Shown: positions 17,002 to 24,918 of the stretch, in pieces
Position numbering within the stretch: the stretch's first letter is position 1
How the letters are laid out: the number at the start of each line of letters is the position of its first letter
Origin: Paenibacillus helianthi
GTDB taxonomy: Bacteria; Bacillota; Bacilli; Paenibacillales; Paenibacillaceae
Length of the DNA stretch: 61,896 nt
Direction: 5' to 3'
NCBI RefSeq assembly: GCF_001909055.1
Contig: NZ_LVWI01000055.1
Coordinates: 1 to 61,896, forward strand
Notes under the pieces: model-generated
The model's input: the letters and a program-made list of their open reading frames with translations, nothing else
The model's database searches: none
What the model was told of the DNA's origin: nothing
Position numbers and translations under genes: made by a program

Positions 17002-17517
17002 TTAGATGTCTTCCAGCTCCTCAGCGCTTTGCAAAAGAAACTTTAGAAGATTGGGGATATCCTCCATTTGATCTTCGGTAATTTGTCTCTTGAACTGCAA
17101 TTCGATGCAGTTGTTGTACGTATCGCTATCCTGTCCGTAAAGGTAACTCAGGGATTGAACAGGCTGGAAATCAGGTCCCCAGATCGCGGAGAGGACATCC
17201 TCAATCGCCGGACACTGGACGTTAACATCCTCGATTTCCAAATAGAAGCGCAAAAGAAGGCCGCAGCCGGGATCGCTGCCCGGAGTTTCCAGAATTTCAT
17301 CACTGAGCTCCTTCACAGAGGAGAGCAGCACCACCTCGGAGGTGACATTTCTGCCATCGGTCAGCTTGAAGGACAGGCTGAACTCCCGGGACATCAACGC
17401 GAGGTTCAGGAGATCGGTCCGGTCTGTTATCACTAGAATGCCGTCCAGATTATCGTAGTCGTAGAGCTGGTTTTCAAAAGCAATTTTAATATTGTCAAAG
17501 ACAGTAGGATGGAACAT
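17002..17517 (-). CDS. Conserved-looking acidic protein, unknown function
   Basis: This 171-residue soluble, acidic protein begins MFHPTVFDNIKIAFENQLYD and contains GILVITDRTDLLNLALMSREFSLSF and CIELQFKRQITEDQMEDIP. There is no signal peptide and no membrane helix. The mixed alpha/beta composition suggests a compact domain; no family was recognised. ATG 17517 is chosen because AAGGTG lies 6 bases upstream; a GTG three codons earlier falls inside that site. Terminators on both sides isolate it with the small membrane protein gene. Confidence 0.65.
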   Translation of the reverse strand: MFHPTVFDNIKIAFENQLYDYDNLDGILVITDRTDLLNLALMSREFSLSFKLTDGRNVTSEVVLLSSVKELSDEILETPGSDPGCGLLLRFYLEIEDVNVQCPAIEDVLSAIWGPDFQPVQSLSYLYGQDSDTYNNCIELQFKRQITEDQMEDIPNLLKFLLQSAEELEDI

Positions 17518-17610
17518 GAATGGCACCTTCTTATGTTTCTCTATATTGTATCATGACGCCAATTGCTGCGAAAATGTTGCTGGACCAGAGGCACGCCCTA
17601 TGCCGAATGA

Positions 17611-17652
17611 AAGGGGTGCTTATCCCACTGATCAGCCGGATAAGCACCCCTT
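17611..17652 (-). terminator. Terminator after the pseudouridine synthase gene
   Basis: AAGGGGTGCTTATCC and GGATAAGCACCCCTT form a perfect 15-bp stem; a short T run follows on the minus strand. Confidence 0.75.
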
Positions 17653-17704
17653 TAAGGATGAATGGAAGCATTTAATCCTGTCCATTTGCGGTTCGTAATA
17701 AACT

Positions 17705-18730
17705 TTAGTTCGTTGGTGCAGGTGCAGAATATTTCAGGAACGTCTTCGGGATGGCACTCTCAAAGGTGAGCAATTCTCCCGTGGTCGGATGTACAAAGGA
17801 GAGCACGCGGGCATGCAGTCCAAGCCGGCCCACAGCTTTGGTCTCTGCACCGTATTTTTTGTCGCCGGCAATCGGATGTCCGATATCGGACATGTGCACA
17901 CGGATCTGATTTTTGCGTCCGGTCTCCAGGTGCACCTCCAGCAAAGAGAAGTGACGGTTGGCCTGAATAAGCTTGTAGTGGGTCACGGCGTGCAGGCCAT
18001 CCCCTTCATGGGGGCTGGAATACATTTTGAGCGTCGAGGTTTCCTTCAGCCAGGAGCTGATGGTTCCCTCCGGTTTTTTGACAACACCTTCGACAAGAGC
18101 TACATAGGAACGTTCCTTCACCGTGTCTTTCCACGTATTCTGCAGCATTTGCTGAAGCGGTTCACTCTTGGCAAACATCATTACCCCGGAAGTGTCGCGG
18201 TCCAGCCTGTGTACCACAAAGACGCGGTTTTGGGGGTTGCTAAGGCGTACATGCTCCATCAGTTGACGGTAGGCGGTCAGTTCATTGTCTTCGCCGGTGG
18301 CGATGGACAGCAGACCCGCATCCTTTTGAATGACAATCAGATCGTCATCCTCATGCACAATCGTCAGTCCGATCATTTCCTTCACCTGGGCCGGCTTTTC
18401 CTGGTCAATGGTAACGGTCTGGCCGGGGTGCAGCTGGAAATTATGTTTGGTCACTGCCTTGCCGTTCACAGACACCTGCCCCCGGGAGAGCATAGATTTG
18501 ATGGAATTTCTTCCACGGCCTGTAACGGTCTTCAGCAGAAAAGCCAGCAGCTCGGCAGGTTCGGCCACTGTATACGATTTAACTGGAGCGGGTGTCTTGG
18601 CTGTGGCCCCCGGCTTGCCGCCCGTTTTGCTATTAGAGCTTCTTATGCCGGACTTAGGCTGAACCTTGGCGTTCGTTCCCGGCCTCGCGCCGCGTTTGGA
18701 ACTATCTTTGGGATTTCGTCTTGTATTCAT
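17705..18730 (-). CDS. RluA-family pseudouridine synthase
   Basis: The 341-residue enzyme isomerises uridine to pseudouridine in rRNA or tRNA. After a basic, low-complexity N-terminal tail (about residues 1-50, rich in Lys, Ser, Gly and Pro) comes an S4 RNA-binding domain (GRNSIKSMLSRGQVSVNGKAV). The catalytic domain carries HRLDRDTSGVMMFAKS with the essential Asp (about 178) and later ETGRKNQIRVHMSDIGHPIAGDKKYG. The basic tail is unusually long for the family and may add RNA affinity. Target site unknown. GGAG precedes the ATG. Confidence 0.9.
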   Translation of the reverse strand: MNTRRNPKDSSKRGARPGTNAKVQPKSGIRSSNSKTGGKPGATAKTPAPVKSYTVAEPAELLAFLLKTVTGRGRNSIKSMLSRGQVSVNGKAVTKHNFQLHPGQTVTIDQEKPAQVKEMIGLTIVHEDDDLIVIQKDAGLLSIATGEDNELTAYRQLMEHVRLSNPQNRVFVVHRLDRDTSGVMMFAKSEPLQQMLQNTWKDTVKERSYVALVEGVVKKPEGTISSWLKETSTLKMYSSPHEGDGLHAVTHYKLIQANRHFSLLEVHLETGRKNQIRVHMSDIGHPIAGDKKYGAETKAVGRLGLHARVLSFVHPTTGELLTFESAIPKTFLKYSAPAPTN

Positions 18731-18836
18731 GGAAGCATTCTCCGTCCTCTAATAATGTACTCCTCAATATACCATGAGCAGTTAAGAAATACTACGGAGC
18801 GCCGGGAGTGGGGTTCATCAGGCTGCTGTAGGGCGG

Positions 18837-19022
18837 CTATATCATCATAATCCGCCAGGCGACGACGATTAAGGCAATACCGGCAAAGCACCATCCCAGT
18901 GCGGAGGCGTATTTTTTTTCCCTTACCCATCCGCTGGATTTGTAGATATTCCGGTCTACAGTGAGCAGCATCAGTGCGGAGAACATCGCAATGGCGGCGG
19001 AACTGGAAAATAGACTGACCAT
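18837..19022 (-). CDS. Small membrane protein beside the germination operon (CLC_0170-like)
   Basis: The 61-residue protein has two hydrophobic helices (SSAAIAMFSALMLLTVD and ALGWCFAGIALIVVAWRI) joined by a basic loop with YKSSGWVREKKYA. ATG 19022 is preferred because GGGGAG lies 6 bases before it. It follows the GerC-type gene by 17 bases in the same direction, so it is the fourth gene of the germinant receptor operon. Resemblance to the CLC_0170 family, which is found beside clostridial ger genes, is recalled rather than computed. A role as a small accessory (D-like) subunit is inference. Confidence 0.6.
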   Translation of the reverse strand: MVSLFSSSAAIAMFSALMLLTVDRNIYKSSGWVREKKYASALGWCFAGIALIVVAWRIMMI

Positions 19023-19039
19023 GAGCAACTCCCCGTTTC

Positions 19040-20260
19040 CTAAGTCTTTTTAAGTCCGACTCTCCGCAGGTGCAGTGTGAGGTTGAAGTCCACGGTAATG
19101 CTGCCGTAGAGCTCTTCCCAGTCACTTTTGTTATGAATGTGCTGTCTCCAATACTCAGGGTGGTGGGCGCGGATAATCTCTCCCATTCCAAAAATATCGG
19201 CATGATCCTTCTGGGTCTGCCGTATCAGTCTTCCGATCACACCCTTCGCATTCCTTTCGAATTCACGCTCAATCTCATGCAGTCTTGCAGTGGAATCGGC
19301 AGGCTTCTTGCCGTTATAGTGCTCATCCAGATCCCCTTCAAAGTTAATATCAAAGGATAGCACCGGCTTGCCGTCCCGGATGAAGCTGCGGGCCTTGGTG
19401 TAGCGCTCATTAATTTTGGTCATGACCATACCGAGCTCCTTCGTCTTGAAAAGGGTAGAGTAGCCGCCTGGGTCCATTCCCTCAACGGCCATGAAAGCGC
19501 CGATTTCAAGCGGCTGTGTAGTGTTGATCATTTTGCCCTGGCTGAAATACGCCAGACCGTTAATCAGAATATTCTCTTTGTTGCGGAGCGCCACATAAGG
19601 AAGATAGGCGCTTTGTCCCCATTTGGAATCTGCCGACCAGTAGGTGCCGATATAATCCGGGGGGAACTTGCCCGAGGTTACCGCTTTCTCCATCATGGAG
19701 AGCACATAGAGCGTGGGCACGCGCTGCAGCGGAGGCTTGACATCCATGAACTGCGAGGCACGTCCTTCGGACACCAGCAGCCAGGTCCTGCGCCGGACTT
19801 CGGGATTGCGCCGTAGATAGTCATCCAGATCGTCCATTCTTCCCCGGGCGATGTCTTGGCTGATGACGATCACACGCAAATGCACGAGATACCGGGGGTC
19901 TGCGATCTGCTGCTGCAGATTGTTCATGGCATCATCAAGCGAATGTCCAAGCACCGTAACCACCCACACCGGGCTTATCTTTCCGTCCTGGCTTCCGCCG
20001 CTGCCCGGGCCCAGCGGGACCCGTCCTGGAACAGCAATCTGTGCTGTGATACTGATCATTTCCTTCGGCATTTCAGTATTCTTAAGATGGGTGACCTGTT
20101 CTTCCTCAGCTGCCTTTTCGGGCGGGGCGGTATCAATGGATAAGCCCAGCACCAATGCCCGGTCCTCAATTTCAACCTGATCCCAGCATCCGGCAAGGAA
20201 GAGACTGATAACGGCAGCCGGCAATAATACCGAGCCTATTTTTCGCAGCAATTTATTCAT
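19040..20260 (-). CDS. GerC-type (Ger(x)C) spore germination lipoprotein
   Basis: The 406-residue protein has a lipoprotein signal with LFLAGC (Cys about 25) followed by WDQVEIEDRALVLGLSID, the hallmark of Ger(x)C proteins. It should sit on the outer face of the spore inner membrane as the C subunit of a nutrient germinant receptor. The C-terminal region (LHEIEREFERNAKGVIGRLIRQTQ, then GMGEIIRAHHPEYW) matches the conserved third domain. The Met at 20260 is chosen because its ATGA overlaps the stop of the permease gene; a frame opening 15 codons earlier would overlap further. Likely forespore-expressed. Confidence 0.92.
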   Translation of the reverse strand: MNKLLRKIGSVLLPAAVISLFLAGCWDQVEIEDRALVLGLSIDTAPPEKAAEEEQVTHLKNTEMPKEMISITAQIAVPGRVPLGPGSGGSQDGKISPVWVVTVLGHSLDDAMNNLQQQIADPRYLVHLRVIVISQDIARGRMDDLDDYLRRNPEVRRRTWLLVSEGRASQFMDVKPPLQRVPTLYVLSMMEKAVTSGKFPPDYIGTYWSADSKWGQSAYLPYVALRNKENILINGLAYFSQGKMINTTQPLEIGAFMAVEGMDPGGYSTLFKTKELGMVMTKINERYTKARSFIRDGKPVLSFDINFEGDLDEHYNGKKPADSTARLHEIEREFERNAKGVIGRLIRQTQKDHADIFGMGEIIRAHHPEYWRQHIHNKSDWEELYGSITVDFNLTLHLRRVGLKKT

Positions 20261-21354
20261 GACAGGCCCCTCTTTCCGGAGCGGCGGAGCCAATAGACCG
20301 CCCATAGCAGCATGGGGTAGCCAAGCAAGAGGAGCATGGAGACATTCCCCAGCATCAGTGACCAGGTATAGGTCTCAAAGACATTCTCCGGAAGCAGGGC
20401 GATCACAAAAACAAAAGGAAGCACGGCGCTTGAGGTCATCCGCTGATCTCTCAGACCCAGCAGATTCTGCAGGAGATAGGATGCCAGGTAATAGGTAGTG
20501 TAAATTGAGGTATATACTGAAATTACCCATATGACAATAAATAGGGCATCCAGCCGTTCCAAAAATCCTTCGCCTATTGCCGCTGATCTGGCGGTTTCCA
20601 GCGTGGGGTAAATCAGCAGTTTGGTTTCCTCTGCACCGAACAAGCCTATGCATGCTAGAGCAATCAGCCAATAGACAGCCCCCGATACAAAAATGCCAAT
20701 GGCCCCTGCACGTACCGCCTGCTTCGGCAGCTTCATGAAAGGGATCAGCAGCGTAATCACAAAGGAGCTTTGGAACAGGTAGCTGGCTTCAAGCGCGCCT
20801 TTCCAAAATGAGGCTGTAGGAGCCGTTAGAACAGGCTGCAGGTTCAATAGGTCAACATTCCTTAAGGAAATCAGAATGGTTACCAGAACAGAGCCGATGA
20901 TCAGCGGCAGGTAGAAGAAATGAATGTAGGAAAACTTGATGATATTCCTTCTGGCTGACAGCTGACAGATTAGCAGCATCAGAAAAATGGTTGCTTCGAT
21001 CGGTGTTTTATTGAATAAAACACTGGTAGCGACATCTCCAAACTGGCGGGCAGTAAGACCGGTAAGCGTCATGAATATGAGCCATATGATCAAAGTGAAG
21101 AACATGGCCAGCGGGCGGCCAATTAATCGGCGGCTGAATACAAACAGCGATTCTGTAGAGAAACGGCGGCATAAGGAGGCGAGCAGCCAAAAGCTGAAGA
21201 AGGAAACCAGAACGCCGGTGAGCGCCACAAAAGGCCCGGCACTATTTCCGGCAACGGCCATGTAGCGGGGAAAGCTGAGTAACCCTACACCAATGATTGT
21301 GCTACTGATTACGGCTGCCGCGCGCAGGGTCGTGATCTGTCGGGAATCGTTCAC
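20257..21354 (-). CDS. GerB-type spore germination permease
   Basis: The 365-residue integral membrane protein has about ten helices and begins ITTLRAAAVISSTIIGVGLLSFPR, the amino-acid-permease-like opening of the GerAB family. It forms the B subunit of the receptor and is thought to bind the germinant. GTG 21354 follows AAGGAGGGG. Its start lies inside the end of the A-subunit gene (53-base overlap) and its stop overlaps the C-subunit start by 4 bases, so the three subunits are tightly coupled. Confidence 0.92.
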   Translation of the reverse strand: MNDSRQITTLRAAAVISSTIIGVGLLSFPRYMAVAGNSAGPFVALTGVLVSFFSFWLLASLCRRFSTESLFVFSRRLIGRPLAMFFTLIIWLIFMTLTGLTARQFGDVATSVLFNKTPIEATIFLMLLICQLSARRNIIKFSYIHFFYLPLIIGSVLVTILISLRNVDLLNLQPVLTAPTASFWKGALEASYLFQSSFVITLLIPFMKLPKQAVRAGAIGIFVSGAVYWLIALACIGLFGAEETKLLIYPTLETARSAAIGEGFLERLDALFIVIWVISVYTSIYTTYYLASYLLQNLLGLRDQRMTSSAVLPFVFVIALLPENVFETYTWSLMLGNVSMLLLLGYPMLLWAVYWLRRSGKRGLS

Positions 21355-22957
21355 CGGTCTCCCCTCCTTCTTGAAGAATCTGGTCTATATAAGTTCCAGG
21401 TACAGAGTCCGGAAGTTTAGTGCTGTCCTGGGTATACAAAAAACTGGGCCGCCGGCGCATCCACCACAAAGGCGCCCTCACCAGCGTATCCTTCCAATCC
21501 CGCCATTTGCCGGGGATGTACGGTGACATAAACGGGACTCCGAAGGATTCGAGGAATAACAGATGATTGATAATCAGGATCGTACCAATCATTACACCGT
21601 AGAGTCCGAACATTCCGGCAAGAAGGACCAGGGGGAATCTCAGCATACGCAGAGCAATCGCGGTGTTATAAGCCGGGGTGGCAAAAGAACCGATAGTGGT
21701 CAGCGCGACAATGACCACAGTGATCGGACTTGCCAGTCCCGCTGATACCGCAGCCTCGCCGATCACGAGCACGCCCACAATGGAGAGGGCCCCGCCAATC
21801 ATCTGCGGGAGGCGGATCGTGGCCTCCCGCAGCACCTCCATGGATACCTCCATGATCAGCACCTCCAGCACAGCCGGGAAGGGAACGCCGGCCCTCCCCC
21901 CGGAGATGGCTACTGCGAAATCTGTAGGCATCAGCTCCGGATTAAAGGAGATTACGGACACGTACAAAGCCGGGAAAAACAGGGAGAAAGCAAGTGCGAT
22001 CAGTCGGATCATCCGGATGAGACTGCCCATAATAAAACGTTCCGTATAGTCATCAACCGTTTGGAAGAATTGGTTGAATAAAGCCGGAACAATGAGTGCA
22101 AAAGGAGAGCCGTCCACCAGGATAGCCACCCGGCCTTCGAGCAAAGAAGCTACTGTTTTGTCCGGCCGCTCCGTGCTCTGAACCTGCGGGAAGGGGGATA
22201 ACGGCTGGTCTTCAATAAATTGTTCAATATAGCCTGCATCGATAATCCCGTCAGTATGAATAATTGAAATTCTGCGCATCACCTCGGCTACGAGCTTCGG
22301 GTCAGCCAAGTTGTCCAAGTAGCACAAGGCCACCCTGGATTGGGTTCGGGTCCCGAGCGGACTGATTTCAATCCGGAAGTCCGTACTCTGCAGCCGGTAG
22401 CGCAGGAGCGAGAGGTTGTTCTCAAGCTTTTCCACATATCCTTCCCGCGGGCCCCGGATCACTTGTTCCGTCTGGGGCTGCTCTACACTTCGGATGTCGA
22501 TCTGCCGCATATCCAGCATTAGAGCTTCGCTGGAGCCTTCTATCAGCAGAATCAGCTGGCCCTTGACGATTGCGGGAGGCAATGCGGACAGGTCTTGTTC
22601 TGTGGTTCCTTGTGTGACTTGTACCGCTACATTCCAGATATAATGGGACATATCAGCAAGCTTGTCCGGCATTCCGGGATGACCGGCAGAACGGTCCATG
22701 AGCGGTTTAAGAATGTATTCCTGAATCTGCTCCTGATTGACCAGAGAGGAGAAGAAAATAAGCGCCGCCTCATATCTGCCGAACAGCAGAAAATCACGCA
22801 CGACAAGATCTCCGCTTTGGCCGAGCCGGTCAAGCAGATCTTCCTTATTTTCTTTCAGGCTAAGGCTTATCTTGTCATTGCCGGGAACGGGAGTCACGGA
22901 GGAGGGCTGATTTTGCTTCTGCATATATGAAGCGTATTTCTCTTTCCAAGCTTGCAT
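21302..22957 (-). CDS. GerA-type spore germinant receptor subunit A
   Basis: The 551-residue protein has a large N-terminal cytoplasmic domain (about residues 30-330, with GDLVVRDFLLFGRYEAALIFFSSL and VIRGPREGYVEKLENNLSLLR), then about four to five membrane helices (about 335-480) including the conserved GRAGVPFPAVLEVLIMEVSMEVLREA. This is the classic GerAA/GerKA layout. AAAGGAGG precedes the ATG. First gene of the operon A-B-C-small protein, divergent from recQ. Which nutrient it senses cannot be read from sequence. Confidence 0.93.
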   Translation of the reverse strand: MQAWKEKYASYMQKQNQPSSVTPVPGNDKISLSLKENKEDLLDRLGQSGDLVVRDFLLFGRYEAALIFFSSLVNQEQIQEYILKPLMDRSAGHPGMPDKLADMSHYIWNVAVQVTQGTTEQDLSALPPAIVKGQLILLIEGSSEALMLDMRQIDIRSVEQPQTEQVIRGPREGYVEKLENNLSLLRYRLQSTDFRIEISPLGTRTQSRVALCYLDNLADPKLVAEVMRRISIIHTDGIIDAGYIEQFIEDQPLSPFPQVQSTERPDKTVASLLEGRVAILVDGSPFALIVPALFNQFFQTVDDYTERFIMGSLIRMIRLIALAFSLFFPALYVSVISFNPELMPTDFAVAISGGRAGVPFPAVLEVLIMEVSMEVLREATIRLPQMIGGALSIVGVLVIGEAAVSAGLASPITVVIVALTTIGSFATPAYNTAIALRMLRFPLVLLAGMFGLYGVMIGTILIINHLLFLESFGVPFMSPYIPGKWRDWKDTLVRAPLWWMRRRPSFLYTQDSTKLPDSVPGTYIDQILQEGGETGERFPTDHDPARGSRNQ

Positions 22958-23067
22958 TCGGCCGCCTCCTTTGGGCTGACAGTTTGGAAGATCACTATAA
23001 AGTGTTGGTTAGTAGAGGGTTTTTTATGTAAACTAAAGATAGAAAGTCTTAAGGAGTTATGATAGAG

Positions 23068-24903
23068 ATGAAGATGCAAGCACCTACCATGGAACAGGCG
23101 CAGGCTGAACTGCAAAAATATTACGGCTATCCCGACTTCCGGGAAGGCCAGAAGAAAATTGTCATGAATTTGCTGGAAGGCCGCGATACGCTGGGAATTA
23201 TGCCGACGGGCGGGGGGAAATCGATCTGCTATCAGGTTCCCGCACTGCTGCTGCCGGGACTTACCCTGGTCATTTCACCGTTAATCTCGCTGATGAAGGA
23301 TCAGGTGGATGCGCTAACCACAGCAGGAATTCCAGCCGCATATATCAACAGCACACTAAGCGGCAAAGAAGTGAATGATCGCATCCGCGCTGCACGCCGG
23401 GGCGAGCTGAAGCTCCTCTATGTGGCTCCTGAGCGGCTGGAGCTGGACTGGTTCCGCCTGGAAATGGCCGGACTGTCTATCTCTTGTGTTGCAGTGGATG
23501 AAGCACACTGTGTCTCCCAGTGGGGACATGACTTCCGTACCAGTTATCTGGCAGTCTCCCCGTTCGTAGAGGAGTTGCCGGAGCGGCCGATTCTTGCGGC
23601 TTTTACCGCAACGGCTACACCTGAGGTGATGGAGGATATGGTCCGGCTGCTGCGGCTTCGTCAGCCCGGGGTCTTCATGACCGGGCTGGGCCGTGACAAT
23701 CTGGCCATGTCTGTGCTTCGCGGGGAGAATAAACGCGAGTTCGTGATGGACTATACCGCGCGGCACTCTAATGAACCGGGAATCGTGTATGCGGCTACGC
23801 GCAAAGAGGTTGATGACCTCTATCAGCGGCTGCAGGCGTCCGGTGTCGCCACCGGGCGTTATCATGCGGGAATGAATGATCAGGAGCGGGCAGAGAGCCA
23901 GGAAGGGTTCCTCTACGACGATATACGCGTCATGGTCGCTACCAACGCCTTTGGGATGGGTATCGACAAGTCGAATGTACGTTACGTCATCCATTACAAT
24001 ATGCCAAAGAATATGGAAGCCTATGTGCAGGAGGCGGGCCGTGCCGGACGGGACGGAGAGCCCAGCCAGTGCATTCTGCTCTTCAGCGCCCAGGATATTA
24101 TGACGCAGAAATTCCTGATTGAGCAGAATCCGCAGGACACGGACCGCAAAGCCAATGAATACCGCAAGCTTCAGCAGATGATCGATTACTGCTATACCAC
24201 CCGCTGTCTGCGCAGTGCCCAGCTGGATTATTTCGGCGAGGAGCATGGGGACAAGCCGTGCGGAATCTGTAGCTCTTGTACGGATGAACGGGAATTGGTA
24301 GATATGACAGTGGATGCCCAGAAGATTTTCTCCTGTATCCACCGCATGCGCGAGCGTTACGGCGTGGCCCTGGTATCCTCTGTGCTGAAAGGCTCACGTA
24401 ATCAAAAGGTGCTCCAGTACGGCTTTGAGAATCTGCCTACCCACGGGGCGATGTCCAGCCGTACGGAGAAGGAGATTACAGAGACCATCAATGTAATGAT
24501 CTCAGAAGGTTATCTGGCATTATCGGAGGGGCAGTATCCTGTTGTACGGCTGCAGCCTCTGGCTGCTGAAGTGCTGCGCGGCCAGCGGCAGGTACTGCAG
24601 CGGGTGGCCCGTCCACTCCGTACCGGAGGTGCATCCGGTTCGCGGGACCGCAGCCGTGTCCGCGATCTGTCGCCGTCGGCTGTCAATGAGACGGTATTCG
24701 AGCAGCTGCGCCTGATCCGCCGCGAGCTGGCGGGGCATGAGCATGTGCCGTCCTACATTATTTTCAATGATGCGACCCTTCGCGAGATGAGCGTGGTTTG
24801 CCCGCAGACCGAAGCGGAAATGCTGAGAGTCAAAGGGGTCGGCGAAGTGAAATACCGGAAGTACGGCAAGCCCTTCCTGGAATTTTTTCAAAATGAAATG
24901 TAA
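23068..24903 (+). CDS. recQ: ATP-dependent DNA helicase RecQ
   Basis: The 611-residue 3'-5' helicase has Walker A MPTGGGKSICYQ (about residues 47-58), VDEAHCVSQWGHDFR (about 148-162), AFTATATPEV and the motif VI text EAGRAGRDGEPS (about 328). The zinc-binding cysteines are in TTRCLRSAQLDYFGE...CGICSSC (about 382-410). A winged-helix domain and a C-terminal HRDC domain (FEQLRLIRRELAG...GVGEVKYRKYGKPFL) complete the standard order. ATG 23068 is taken because AAGGAG lies 11 bases upstream; ATG 23059 is only 2 bases from it. It acts in recombination and fork repair and is followed by a radical SAM gene at 15 bases. Confidence 0.94.
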   Translation: MKMQAPTMEQAQAELQKYYGYPDFREGQKKIVMNLLEGRDTLGIMPTGGGKSICYQVPALLLPGLTLVISPLISLMKDQVDALTTAGIPAAYINSTLSGKEVNDRIRAARRGELKLLYVAPERLELDWFRLEMAGLSISCVAVDEAHCVSQWGHDFRTSYLAVSPFVEELPERPILAAFTATATPEVMEDMVRLLRLRQPGVFMTGLGRDNLAMSVLRGENKREFVMDYTARHSNEPGIVYAATRKEVDDLYQRLQASGVATGRYHAGMNDQERAESQEGFLYDDIRVMVATNAFGMGIDKSNVRYVIHYNMPKNMEAYVQEAGRAGRDGEPSQCILLFSAQDIMTQKFLIEQNPQDTDRKANEYRKLQQMIDYCYTTRCLRSAQLDYFGEEHGDKPCGICSSCTDERELVDMTVDAQKIFSCIHRMRERYGVALVSSVLKGSRNQKVLQYGFENLPTHGAMSSRTEKEITETINVMISEGYLALSEGQYPVVRLQPLAAEVLRGQRQVLQRVARPLRTGGASGSRDRSRVRDLSPSAVNETVFEQLRLIRRELAGHEHVPSYIIFNDATLREMSVVCPQTEAEMLRVKGVGEVKYRKYGKPFLEFFQNEM

Positions 24904-24918
24904 AGAAGGTTATGAGGC

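Noticed and set aside
23356..24342. Long antisense frame (328 codons) inside recQ
   Set aside because: It mirrors the codon pattern of recQ, lacks a start signal and shows no domain; it is a shadow frame.
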